From assembly GCA_958430865.1 (NCBI GenBank), contig CAUDNR010003768.1, positions 1 through 40,909 of the forward strand: a stretch of DNA of 40,909 nt, written 5' to 3'. This document shows positions 26,393-37,722 of this stretch, one piece after another. The notes beneath the pieces were generated by a model that was not told the DNA's origin, made no database searches, and was given only the letters and a program-made list of their open reading frames with translations. Each line of letters starts with the position of its first letter. The first letter of the stretch is position 1. This DNA comes from Entrophospora sp. SA101. Taxonomy: Eukaryota; Glomeromycota; Glomeromycetes; Entrophosporales; Entrophosporaceae. Both the position numbers and the translations under genes were made by a program.

Positions 26393-27260
26393 ATAAAAAT
26401 TTCATTATTATTAATTAATTGGAACTTATTATTCATCAATTATTAATAAAATTATTTTTTATTTACATTTGATTGCATTAGATTCTAATAATTAAAAGAA
26501 AGAATTGATGGATGACTAATTTAATATCACTATAAATTATCCATTATAATTATTTATCTTTTTATTTTTTTACTTAATTTCTGATTTTCTTTAATAATAT
26601 ATTCCAATATGGACATAATTTTGGGAAATAATAATATTTTTCTTTGATAGATATTTTTATTTGCGAGTGATTATTAATTTTTATTTTATTTTAAAATGTA
26701 AATTTAAATAATTTTAGGTATAAATTTTGGCGGCTACTATGAAAAATTATTTTGGCATTTTTGAACTTGGCAGTGATCATTTACTAACCAAAGTAATTTT
26801 GGCTAACATGTATGTATGGTTTCGTGATTGTTACTTCCAACTTCATTTTGCCCTTTTTACAATATTCACAGTTGTCATTTCTTCTTGAACAAGAAGATGT
26901 TTGTCAATCATAATATATTCTATGACGTTATTTCACATAATAATAACTGTCCTTTGAGCATAATTTTATTGAATGTCAAGTGATGTTTGTAAATTCTTTT
27001 AATACGCAAATTTATTATGTTTTAATGTTGGTAAAAATGGACTAGTATTTGGCCATACTGCGTAACAATGAATCAAATCAACTTGTTTTGTTTTGTTATT
27101 GTAAATAATAAAAGAAGTATGTTAATCAACCTCAAATATTGTAAAATTGTCACTTTTCACAATATCAATAAAATGGATAAATATTTTAAAATACATATAT
27201 ATATGTAAAAAATATAACCAATAAACCAACAAGCCAACCAGCCAACCAGTAATTAACCAG
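26393..27260. other. Intergenic stretch between kinase 2 and PurL
   Basis: Begins with the kinase 3' flank shared with the other two copies (GAATAAAAATTTCATTATTA, then TTAATTAATTGG). It contains the dispersed repeat at 26739. The rest shows no gene. Confidence 0.45.
26739..26810 (+). repeat. Dispersed repeat, right copy
   Basis: Counterpart of positions 1-72 of this window, about 75% identical by eye, ending in GGCTAACATG. It lies downstream of the intact kinase. Confidence 0.6.
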
Positions 27261-29751
27261 TTAACCAGTCAACTCAACCCAAACTCTTGCATTTCTAAAC
27301 ATTCTTAACCATGGTCCAAACTCACCCCAGTTATTGGCTTCTTTAGGATACCATGAATTTGCTTCTTTGATAATAACGCGTTCAGGATGTGGCATCATTG
27401 CCAATACTCTGCCATCAGGTGTCTGTATTCCTGTGATACCAGCAGGACTACCATTTGGATTATATGGGTATCTTTCAGTAGGTTTGCCATAATTATCAAT
27501 AAATCTTATTGCTACAAGATTCTTTGAAAATAAATTGGAAATTTGTTGCTGTTCATTCAAAAATTCAGCTCTACCTTCACTATGAGCAACTGCTATTGGA
27601 AATCTTGAACCCTCCATCCCTGTCAAAAATAATGATGGCTTTGTATTATTCTCTATCAATGATGGTGATGATGATGATGAACGTGAAGTAATTTCAACTA
27701 AACTGAATCTTGCTTCAAATTGTTCACTTCTATTTCTTTTAAATATTGGCCAATCTTCTGTACCAGGTATTATTTCTTTTAATTGACTTAAAAATTGACA
27801 ACCATTACAAATACCAAGGGTAAAAGTGTCATTTCTTTCTTTGAAAAAATTTTCAAATTCTTTTTTCACATTGGGGTGTAATAAAATAGATTTTGCCCAT
27901 CCTGATCCAGCTCCAAGTACATCTCCATAAGAAAACCCACCACATGCTACAATCCCCTTGAAATCTTTTAATGCAACTTTTCCTGATAGCATATCAGACA
28001 TATGTACATCAATTGGTTTGAATCCTGCCAAATAAAATGCAAATGCCATCTCCATATGACCATTTACACCTTGTTCTCGTAATATTGCTATTTTTGGTTT
28101 TAATGTAGTTGGTGATTTCACAAATGGCAGGGTCACATCTTCTGCTGGATCAAATGTCAAATGAAAATGTAAGCCTGGATTATTTACATCTAAAATATTA
28201 TCAAACTCTTCTTTAGCACAAATACTATTATCACGTAATGATTGAATTTGGAAAGAAGTTTCTGACCAAATTCGTTGTAATTCCATGCGTGTTGATTTAT
28301 ATATTATAGAACTTTGAAATTTTATTATAACATCTTGATCATTTGATACTGAACCAACACAATATATATGATTTTTAGGAAAGTTTGATTTTGTAAATAT
28401 TTCAATAATTTTTTCTAAATCTTGTTTTCTAATTTGTATAACAGCACCAAGTTCTTCATTAAAAAGTGACCTGATAACATCACCATTTTTTACAATATCT
28501 GAAATATCTAATTTAACTCCCAAATGACCAGCAAATGCCATCTCAACCACTGTGACAAATAACCCACCATCAGATCTGTCATGATAAGCTAATACTAATT
28601 CTTGATCATTCTGACGCACTTTTTGTATACCTTCAAAAAAATGATTTTATGATTTGTGTACTTTCAACATCCGGAGCTTCAGCTCCAATTTGTTGATACA
28701 CTTGTGCAATAGCAGATCCACCCATTCTTTGCTTTCCCATAGCTAGATCAAAATAAACCAAAATGGTATTTTCTTGTGCATCATAATGTAATTGTGGTGT
28801 TAATGTCTTATGAACATTTATAACAGGAGCAAATCCTGTAATATTTAAGCTTAATGGTGATGTGACTTCTTTACAAATACCATTATCAATATGATCACTC
28901 CATTTCATTTTCATTGACATTGAGTCTTTACCAACTGGAATGCTGATTCCTAAAGCAGGGCACAAATCCATGCCAATTGCATTGACAGCTTCATATAATC
29001 TAGCTCCTTCACCTTCATGATTTGCAGCACACATCCAATTTGCACTCAATCTGATATGGGATATTGATGTAATATTGGCTGCAGCTAAATTAGTGATTGC
29101 CTCAGCAACAGCCATTTTAGCAGATGCTGCTGCTGAAATCAAAGCAACAGGTGGCCGTTCTCCCATTGCCATTGCTTCACCAGTTATAACTTCAGTGTCA
29201 TATGATGATATAGTGACTGCCACATCAGCCACTGGAATTTGCCAAGCACCTACCATCTGCTCACGTGCCACCAACCCTGTTATTGAACGGTCACCAATTG
29301 TAATTAAAAATGATTTTGAAGCAACTGTTGGAAGTCTTAAAACTCTATTGATTGCATCAGCAATCAAATCATTTTGTAAACTTGTATCTGATATATAACT
29401 TTTTAAACTAGTGTCAAATGGAGAAAATTGAGTAATTATTTTCCTTGTTTTGAATGAAATTTTTGGTAAATTACCAAATAAAATTGACATTGGTAGATTT
29501 ATTGGTTCATTGTTAAATAATGAATCTTCAACTATTAGTTTTTGCTCTTTTGTTGCAACCCCAATATTGGCATAGGGACACCTTTCTCTTCTACATATAC
29601 TTTCAAACAAATTTGTATTCTCAGGGGATATGGCTAAGACATAACGTTCCTGAGCTTCATTACACCAAATTTCCATTGGAGACATTCCAGGGTCATCATT
29701 TGGAATGTCTCGTAATCTAATGATACAGCCTAATTCACTATCATGTACACT
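27261..29751 (-). pseudogene. ADE6: FGAM synthase (PurL/Ade6), middle and C-terminal part, frameshifted
   Basis: The minus strand encodes about 820 residues of phosphoribosylformylglycinamidine synthase, the enzyme that converts FGAR to FGAM with ATP and glutamine in purine synthesis. From 29751: VHDSELG, IPNDDPGMSPMEIWCNEAQE, GDRSITGLVAREQMVG, GEAMAMGERPP and GKDSMSM. A +1 shift then falls in an A7 run on plus (28635-28641, T7 on minus), giving a TGA. The second segment resumes with LAYHDRSDGGL and the glutaminase domain (GGFSYGDVLGAG; GICNGCQFL with the nucleophile Cys; MMPHPERV) to the stop at 27261. With six T's instead of seven the frame would be continuous, so a sequencing or assembly error is likely as well as possible decay. 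No intron is seen. The N-terminal part is missing from this strand. Confidence 0.85.
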
Positions 29752-30394
29752 TTATCCAACCATCTAATGAAGCTTCTTTCAAAACATTGAGTAATACCGA
29801 ATCAATTGAACGTAAAATCCTTGATAATTTATTAAATTATGGTATTATTTCAAAACAAGAATTTAGTGATGATGCTGATATAATAAAAAAAAGAGTTGAT
29901 TATATGAAGTCATGTTTAAGATCGCCTGATAGAGCAGCAAATGATTCTCTTTTTTTCATTGTAATTCCTAGGTTGTCAACTGGAGAAGATATAGACATTC
30001 GAAACGTTATATCAGAACAACTTTTTATGATTGATCATTATTTACATGATCGTATGACTCAAACACTTGTAAAACAATTGCCAACATCTAATGTAATATT
30101 TAAAAATGGTAAATACATGCCATTGAAAATTTTAAATCTAGTGGATGAAAATAATTTTACAAATGTCAATTATAGTTTGATCAAAGAAAAATTTGTCAAA
30201 GGGAATAAGGAAATAGGTCTTGCATTGTCAGATGATGAGATGGATTATCTTATTGATGCTTTTATTGGCACTGGCAAAAAGAATAATGATAACATAACAT
30301 CAACATCATGTTTATTTAGGAATCCTACAGAAGCGGAACTTTTTATGTTTGCACAGGTCAACAGTGAACATTGCCGTCATAAAATATTCAATGC
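29742..30394 (+). pseudogene. ADE6: FGAM synthase (PurL/Ade6), N-terminal part in inverted orientation
   Basis: The plus strand reads in frame from HVHFIQPSNEASFKT at the junction through HDRMTQTL, NKEIGLALSDDEMDYLIDA and AELFMFAQVNSEHCRHKIFN, the classic PurL N-terminal signature, and stops at the N gap. It faces the rest of the gene head to head. The true start (about 30-40 residues in homologues) is lost at the junction, and the region between HCRHKIFN and VHDSELG (about 200 residues with part of the FGAR/ATP site) is absent from the window. The family's SPWSSKAT block, expected between IPRLST and the HDRMTQ motif, is also missing without a frameshift. There is no good ATG at the visible 5' end; a TTG at 29787 is not a start. 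Misassembly or a true inversion are both possible. Confidence 0.85.
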
Positions 30395-30404
30395 NNNNNN
30401 NNNN
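30395..30404. other. Assembly gap (10 N)
   Basis: Ten N's of unknown true length separate the PurL N-terminal fragment from a kinase 3' end. Contiguity across this point is not supported by sequence. Confidence 1.
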
Positions 30405-30556
30405 TACACAAATCACATCCAGATGCATATCACACAAGTAGAATATTAGATGAAGAGATTGCTAAATCTAAAAGCTTAAAAAGTTATACAAGTAATGATA
30501 GCTCATTAAATAATCTTGATTTTGGCTCTCTTCTCTTAAATGTTGAAGGTGAATAA
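30405..30556 (+). pseudogene. TKL-type kinase, 3' end only (copy 3, cut by gap)
   Basis: In the frame HKSHPDAYHTSRILDEEIAK, then a Ser/Asn tail ending LLLNVEGE and TAA (30554-30556), this matches the last ~50 residues of kinase copies 1 and 2. The 3' flank (AATAAAAATTTCATTATTAATTAAT) is shared as well. The start of the gene is lost in the gap, so it may be a complete gene in the real genome; it is marked partial here. HKSHPDAY is closer to copy 1 (HESHPDAY) than to copy 2 (YISHPDAY). Confidence 0.85.
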
Positions 30557-33500
30557 AAATTTCATTATTAATTAATCGGGAATTAATATCCATTTACTAA
30601 CAATATTTAATTAATTAATAATGTTAGATTCTAGGATTGATGAATTCATTATATTTTTTATTTTATCTTTATTTTATTTCTTAAAGCTAAATTATTATCA
30701 TAATAAACTTTTTTCAGTTTTTAATTCTTGTTAAATGGTGTAGCATTTTGGTTATTTAACATGTATGGCTGATTACGGCTTAACTTTTGGACTGCTCTTG
30801 TCAGTTAATTGCAAGCAACTCAGAATAATTCGGTGCTTATCAATTAATTAATTAGTTTACAAGTTTATTTTGGTTCTCTCTTTCTTGCACCTAGATGAAC
30901 CTGTAAGCACATTTAATGGTACCAGATAACTGTAAATAAATAAAGATGGTCCTTTTGCAATGTTATAAAATTCCCTTTATACACTTGTGATCAATTTATT
31001 TATTTTAGTTGTTTGCCCTTGTTTACATTTATTGTCCAATTGCAAACTCGCTTTGATTTACTTGCAAAACAACTTAAGTAGCTTATTCAGAAACCTTACT
31101 CACTAAAGCAAGTTATGTTACTAATTATTGTTAACACTCACTAATTAACCCTAACCTTGTTTATTTGGTTGCTAAAGCAAATAAACATGGGTTTTTACCA
31201 AAGACCCACAATTGTTACCTTTTACCAAGGCACTAACTACACTTGTTGCTTTTATCAAGAAAATAAAGACAATGTTTTTATGTTTAAAAGTTTTATTAAC
31301 GATTAATTTTATTAATGAAAATAATGATTATAACACAGGGTTTTATTTTTATTAGAATGTTAATTATCTACCATTTTTCTCTGCAAGGACCTGGAGTTAT
31401 GCCTTTTAAAGTGAAGACCAGAAGTTATCCTTAATGAAATTTTTGTTGATAAAGATAAAGACAAAGATGGGTTTATTATTGCAAAGTAACTTAATCAATC
31501 AATATTGATATTATAAAAACCTCCATAATTGTTTATACGTTAAATTGATAACAATTATAAAGCCAATAATTATACATTAAAATCAGTTGACCTTGAAACA
31601 TGATTTTATCTAAACCGATCATGTATAATGTTATCAAGAAATGTTCGAATTTAGTTAGTAAATGAGTGTGTGGGAATTGAATTTTTGTATTCAGCAAAAG
31701 AAAACTTAGATCCTTGGAAACAATTCATGAAACAAAGGAGAGGTTGAGACATGCAAGAAAAATAAGATTTTGGAATTAGTTTTTTTGTGTGAATCATTTT
31801 TGACTTAATGGCAGCGAATTTGACATGGTAACATTTTGTGAAACAATTTTAGTTCAGAGCACTGGATGCGAAGCACCTTCACATTCATCCTATCATGTAT
31901 TTATGATCAATGATGCAATTTTTAATAAAATAGACTATTTCATGGCCAGATGATTGAGTAGTCTAATGATTACCACAAAACATATAAATATACCTGCCAA
32001 CAACATCCAAAAATGCAAAAAACATTGGTTAGGCTTTACATGTTACATTCAAATGCGAGGTATCTATATATTTGTTTGGGGCATCAACATTAGTCAATCA
32101 CATTATTATTATATCAATATTTTTATTTTATTTATTTATTTAAAAAAATTACATATACAAAGGGAAATTGTTTACGGATTTAATAAACTTAATAAAAGAT
32201 CCTTTGCAAAGAAGAACCATCATGTGAATCAAATGTTATTTATAAATTTGAAGATTTAGAAAAAAAAAAATAAACTTACGATTTGAATACTTGTAAAAGT
32301 GAATAATAAAGGTGATTTTTGATAAGTCAGCATTAAATGATTGAGTGGACCCATTTATTGAGTTTACGATTCTTTTATTTTTGTAAAATCACGTGTTTTG
32401 ATCTTTTGATAGGTCTGATCACCATGCCCAAACCATTCATCAAGCTTACCCCGTATATGAGATTTCATACAAATATATTAAACATGAAAGTGATTATTGA
32501 AGATTCGAATAACTTTGTAGTAGTAAGTTGTGAAAGGATGTAATTATAAATCTGCAGCTATTTATTATATTTATTTCAGGCGACTTTTGTGGAATATGTT
32601 CTATCAATATTATATTGTGGTGTCAGTTTTATTTTAATTGTTTTAATTGTCTTTTCCATTCTTCATGTAAAAAAAAATTCATAACAAATGTATTAAATAT
32701 GAAAGTAATCATCAAAAATCCAAATTCAACCTTACAAAAGTACTGACTAGTGAGAACTCAGAGGAGAATGAAATATCATTATCTTTGATGTAAATAGATG
32801 CTGTCTTCGACAATAAATGTATCACTTTATATTATCGATATAAACATAATGATAAGAGGAGATTTGTAGTAAGATTTTATATTAAATTTAAATGTAGGAT
32901 TCTAAATAATATAATTAATGGCAAAATGATTTTTATTCATTACAAACAAATATCAATTTAATTAATACTTTTAACCAAGATTTATATAAATTTCATCTAC
33001 TTTGTATATAAAAGTGATAATAAACACAAAGAATAAATTGGTTCATAAATCAACTTCATAGTGATATTTTGAAAACCATGGAAATATAATTTATTTCACT
33101 TTATTGTCCATGCTACAAAGAATTGCTGCCATATATATAAATTATTAATTATTAAGATTTAAAAAAACACAATATTAAAATGACAATTAAAAATAAAAAA
33201 TTTATTTTGAATATCATTCAAAGAAATTCGGGCATACTTGATGATTCTATGACATGTGTTAAAATATTCATAGTAGCAAGATGTTGATTTTTTTGTTTAA
33301 TAAAGCTTCTTGACAATAAAAATTAAGTTTTTAACTTGAATTTCAAATGATATTAAAGTATCTTGAGAAACAGAATCAGCCATTTCGATTTGAAGCAAAA
33401 TAGATGTTGAAGCCTCTGGAACTTTTTGGAAAAGGCAAAAAGCACTTAAATCACGGGATGTTAGTCTCCATGGGACAAATCAGTTATTCCATGGGGACAA

Positions 33501-33611
33501 TGATAATTTCACAGCTATGCTGTAAAAATCATTGATCACTGTGAAACAACATTATTTTAAAAAAACAAATTTATTAATTATTAATAATAAACATCATAAT
33601 AATATTATTAA
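30557..33611. other. Gene-poor AT-rich stretch
   Basis: No gene supported. Scattered open frames lack motifs. A ~50-base block (CATACAAATATATTAAACATGAAAG, near 32468) has a degraded second copy near 32681. The 32195 repeat lies here. Confidence 0.4.
32195..32249 (+). repeat. Dispersed repeat, copy 2
   Basis: Matches 23849-23905: AAGATCCTTTGCAAAGAAG, then CATGTGAATCAAA. It has lost all the CpGs that copy 1 keeps. Confidence 0.7.
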
Positions 33612-34069
33612 ATATATTCCAACAGATAACATGTGCCAGATTCTATTCCTCAGTTGGTACATGGCTCTTCCACAAGTCCTGACAATCCCAGCAAGTCTTC
33701 TTCCACAGTGTCACCCAGCAAATAGCAGGTTATTTTCCTCACTGGACACGCTTAATAAAAGGTAGGAAGGATATCTATACTTTACAGAATTGGGGGTGGA
33801 GACAGTAAGGAGAAGCTTGTGAAAGCACTCTCCTTCAATAGGGAAATAAGAAGGTTGAAAATAAGATTCCTTGTAATGTGTGATAATAAAAAAATGACTG
33901 GTATATTTGTTAATAATAATAAATATCATTAAAATATATTTCAACAGATAACGCGTGCCAAATCCTATATCAGTAAGTTGCCTCACTGGGGACACACTTA
34001 ATAAAAGGTAGGATATCTATACTTTTAAGTACATTCTGCAGAATGCAGTAAGGAGAAGCTTATTCAAGT
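33612..34069 (+). repeat. Degenerate tandem repeat, ~322-base period
   Basis: ATT(C/T)CAACAGATAAC(AT/GC)GTGCCA occurs at about 33617 and 33938, each followed by CCTCACTGG, ACAC(G/A)CTTAATAAAAGGTAGGA, GATATCTATACTTT and AGTAAGGAGAAGCTT. The second unit runs straight into the large tandem duplication. Confidence 0.7.
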
Positions 34070-35836
34070 ACTCTCCTTGGCATGTGTGATAATAAACAAA
34101 CAATTGATATATTTGTTTTGTGTGAGCATTCATTATTATCATTAAAATGATTATAAGGCAATAACTTAACCATCAAATATATATATATTACACACATGTA
34201 GGAAACTGCTATTGGGCAACCTGGGGACACTAAAAACAATTTGATATGCAAAATTTTATTGCATTTCAAATATTACAATTATTCACATATTCCTTGTGAA
34301 AAAAGGCTAATCTGACTTGATCCCCTGATGATATAATAATGGAATTAAACTTCGGGGTGGGGTAATGATGCTCTGAAGTTTATTGATCACTGTTATTTTA
34401 AAGCTTCTTGCTTGTCTGAAGCCTTTCCAACTTGTTCAATTGCCTCACCTGTAGAAAATTAGAATTCTATAGTTATTGAGGTTTGCAATCGCATGACGCT
34501 TGCTTGTTGGTGAAAGGAAAATTTTATAAATCTGACACCCATAATCAGGGTTGGCTTTAGCTATCAATCCAAATTCACCACCACCATATGCTGACAATAA
34601 TCCACACGTAATAGTAATATTAAGTGTAGGATCAACAACAGCATCACCATCCAACCTTCACTCCAACTCCACCATCCCAATCCCAATCTCAATCTCAATC
34701 ACCAACCCGATCAAATTCATCACCAACCCAACCTCCATCATCAAAACACCAAATTACAACACATTTGAACATGTCCAATGCCAACCCTGTTTATAATAAA
34801 CATCATATTTATTCATTTGGAAATAATTTTTAAAAAAGCTCTACAATTTATGATTGTAGGCAATTGAAAAGTGCACACACGCAAGAAAAGGGAACCAAGT
34901 AGAGAAAAAGGATTTGCTTATCCTTAAACTCTACCAAATTCCTCGTCCTCCACCCACCAGGAAGGACATCTTTATGTGGCTTTTTTTCAAATCACTGCAT
35001 GGTCTTGGTATTATCATTACTCGGGTGATGCAATTTTATGTTGTACCAAAAATGTATTTTGATCCAACCAACAATCATCTACATTCATTGTGTGATTATT
35101 TGTCTAATGAATGAAATTTCTAATTTGGATGAAAATGCAATTGACGAACAAGATATATTCTATCAAAATTTGGTTGAAGCAGATCAATTGACAGAACAAT
35201 TGAACATTGTTTCACAAGTGGCTTCTCAAAACACTATCTGGGATATCAGATCCACAAAATCTGCAATTTATAAGTTCAAAGAACTCTTGTCTGAGTATGT
35301 ATCATTTCTATTTTATATTATTTTTGTTTCTTGATATGTTCTAAACATTAACAAATTGATCAAATTTTTAGGGGCCAAAAAGAGAGAAAAATATTTTATA
35401 TTATAACATGTTGAAAATAATAAATTGAATACAGCAATGTATGTGCTGTATATAATAATGGGCTTAGCAAGATCAGCAGGGAAAGAAGATCCTGTTGAAC
35501 TTGACTCTAGTTCGACATTGGGAAAACGCATATTAGGGTAAGTGTGGGGATGTTTCAGCACAAATGGTGAAATACCATACACCACCCTTATTGTTTTTTA
35601 ACTGATTGTGGTGGGAAATTAGAATATATGAACCAATCTATCATTGAACCCAAGAATTATTGTATTATCAGATGCGTTTTGAAAAAGCAACAAGGTGAAA
35701 TTGCTTCTTATGTTTTTAAAATAAATGATACTCAGACAACTGAAAATTATTTAAAGAAAGATGAAGCTAATCTTGATGCAAATTGTGCATGTGCATAATA
35801 CATTAATATGTCTACTGTATATTTAGCCTAGGCAAT
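34070..35836 (+). repeat. Large tandem duplication, unit A (~1767 bases)
   Basis: This begins at ACTCTCCTTGGCATGTGTGA and ends at TTTAGCCTAGGCAAT, where unit B begins with the same ACTCTCCTTGG. The two units align base for base at an offset of 1767 over most of their length, with few indels. Differences are mainly C/T and G/A changes at CpG, TpG or CpA positions. It contains pyrimidine-rich CCAATC/CAACC stretches near 34660-34740 and a short spliceable frame. No transposase, reverse transcriptase or terminal repeat is recognised. Confidence 0.85.
35107..35414 (+). CDS. Small spliceable ORF in tandem unit A (hypothetical)
   Basis: Exon 35107-35294 begins MNEISNLDENAIDEQDIFYQ and reads on to KFKELLSE. 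A GTATGT donor and a TTTTTAG acceptor at 35370-35371 join it in phase to 35372-35414, giving 76 residues. The first part is acidic and helical and could be a coiled coil. Unit B keeps the first exon (36874-37061) with four residue changes but stops after four codons in exon 2. It is probably the remnant of a repeat-borne gene; the family is unknown. Confidence 0.25.
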
Positions 35837-37602
35837 ACTCTCCTTGGCATGTGTGATAATAAACAAACAATTGATATATTTGTTTTGTGTGAGCATTCAT
35901 TATTATCATTAAAATGATTATAAGGCAATAACTTAACCATCAAATATATATATATATTACACACATGTAGGAAACTGCTATTGGACAACCTGGGGACACT
36001 AAAAAACGATTTGATATGCAAAATTTTATTGCATTTCAAATATTACAATTATTTGCATATTCCTTGTGAAAAAAGGCTAATCTGACTTGATCCCCCAATG
36101 GTATAATAATGGAATTAAACTTCAGGGAGGGGTAACGATGCTCTGAAGTTTATTGATCACCATTATTTTAAAGCCTCTTGCTTATCTGAAGCCTTTCCAA
36201 CTTGTTCAATTGCCTCACCTGTAGAAAATTAGAATTCTATAGTTATTGAGGTTTGCAATCGCATGACGCTTGCTTGTTGGTGAAAGGAAAATTTTATAAA
36301 TCTGACACCCATAATCAGGGTTGGCGTTGGCTATCAATCCAAATTCACCACCACCATATGCTGATAATAATCCACACATAATAGTAATATTAAGTGTAGG
36401 ATCAACAACAGCATCACCATACAACCTTCACTCCAACTCCACCATCCAATCTTCACTCCAACTCCACCATCCCAATCCCAATCTCAATCACCAACCCAAC
36501 CTCCATCATCAAAACACCAAATTACAACACATTTGAACATGTCCAATGCCAACCCTGTTTATAATAAACATCAGATTTATTCATTTGGAAGTAATTTTTA
36601 AAAAAGCTCTAAAATTTATGATTGTAGGCAATTGAAAAGTGCACACATGCAAGAAAAGGGAACCAAGTAGAGAAAAAGGATTGTTTATCCTCAAACTCTA
36701 CCAAATTCCTCATCCTCCACCCGCCAGGAAGGACATCTTTATGTGGCTTTTTTTCAAATCACTGCATGGTCTTGGTATTATCATTACTCAGGTGATGCAA
36801 TTTTATGTTGTACCAAAAATGTATTTTGATCCAACCAATGATCATCTACATTCGACATGTGATTATTTGTCTAATGAATGAAATTTCTAATTTGGATGAG
36901 AATGCAATTGATGAACAAGATATATTCTATCAAAATTTGGTTGAAGCAGATCAATTGACAGAACAATTGAATGTTGTTTTGCAAGTGGCTTCTCAAAACA
37001 CTATCCAGGATATCAGATCTGCAAAATCTGCAATTTATAAGTTCAAAGAACTCTTGTCTGAGTATGTATCATTTCTATTTTATATTATTTTTGTTTCTCA
37101 ATATGTTCTAAACATTAACAAATTGATCAAATTTTTTAGGGGCCAAAAGTGAGAAAAATATTTTATATTATAACATGTTGAAAAAAATAAATTGAATACA
37201 GCAATGTATGTGCTGTATATAATAATGGGCTTAGCAAAATCAGCAGGGAAAGAAGATCCTGTTGAACTTGACTCTAGTTCGACATTGGTAAAACACATAT
37301 TAGGGTAAGTGTGGGGGTGATTCAGCACAAATGGTGAAATACCATACACCACCCTTATTGTTTTTTAACTGATTGTGGTGGGAAATTAGAATATATGAAC
37401 CAATCTATCATTGAACTCAAGAATTATTGTATTTATCAGATGCATTTTGAAAAGCAACAAGGTGAGAAATTGCTTCTTATGTTTTTAAAATAAATGATAC
37501 TCAGAAACTGAAAATTATTTAAGAAAGATGAAGCTAATCTTGATGCAAGTTGTGCATGTGTATAATACATTAATATGTCTACTGTATATTTAGCCTAGGC
37601 AA
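35837..37602 (+). repeat. Large tandem duplication, unit B
   Basis: Second direct copy of unit A, ending at TTTAGCCTAGGCAAT before unique sequence. It differs from A by a rearranged CCAATC-rich patch near 36430-36500 and by point changes. The small spliceable frame is shortened here by a TGA at 37150-37152. Confidence 0.85.
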
Positions 37603-37722
37603 TTTTAAGCAGTTCAGTGATGTTAAGTGGCCCAAATGACTTTATAGTTTTGATCTGGGAATTAATACTGTTAATAATAATTCATACAAGTCAACAGAAA
37701 AAATTCCTCATAGTTTGATCTG
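37603..37722. other. Short spacer
   Basis: Unique sequence between the tandem duplication and the Asn/Ser-rich frame; nothing recognised. Confidence 0.3.

Noticed and set aside
29075..29398. Ala/Thr-rich plus-strand frame
   Set aside because: Antisense of conserved PurL sequence (GEAMAMGERPP region).
29787..29789. TTG as start codon of the plus-strand PurL piece
   Set aside because: The family-like sequence continues in frame upstream to the junction (HVHFIQPSNEASFKT), so the piece is cut, not started, here.
34551..34796. Pro/Ser/Thr-rich plus-strand frame in unit A
   Set aside because: Driven by the CCAATC/CAACC low-complexity patch and not kept in unit B.
33612..37602. CRISPR-like array because of spaced repeats
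   Set aside because: Repeat spacing is hundreds of bases, units are degenerate, and the genome is eukaryotic.
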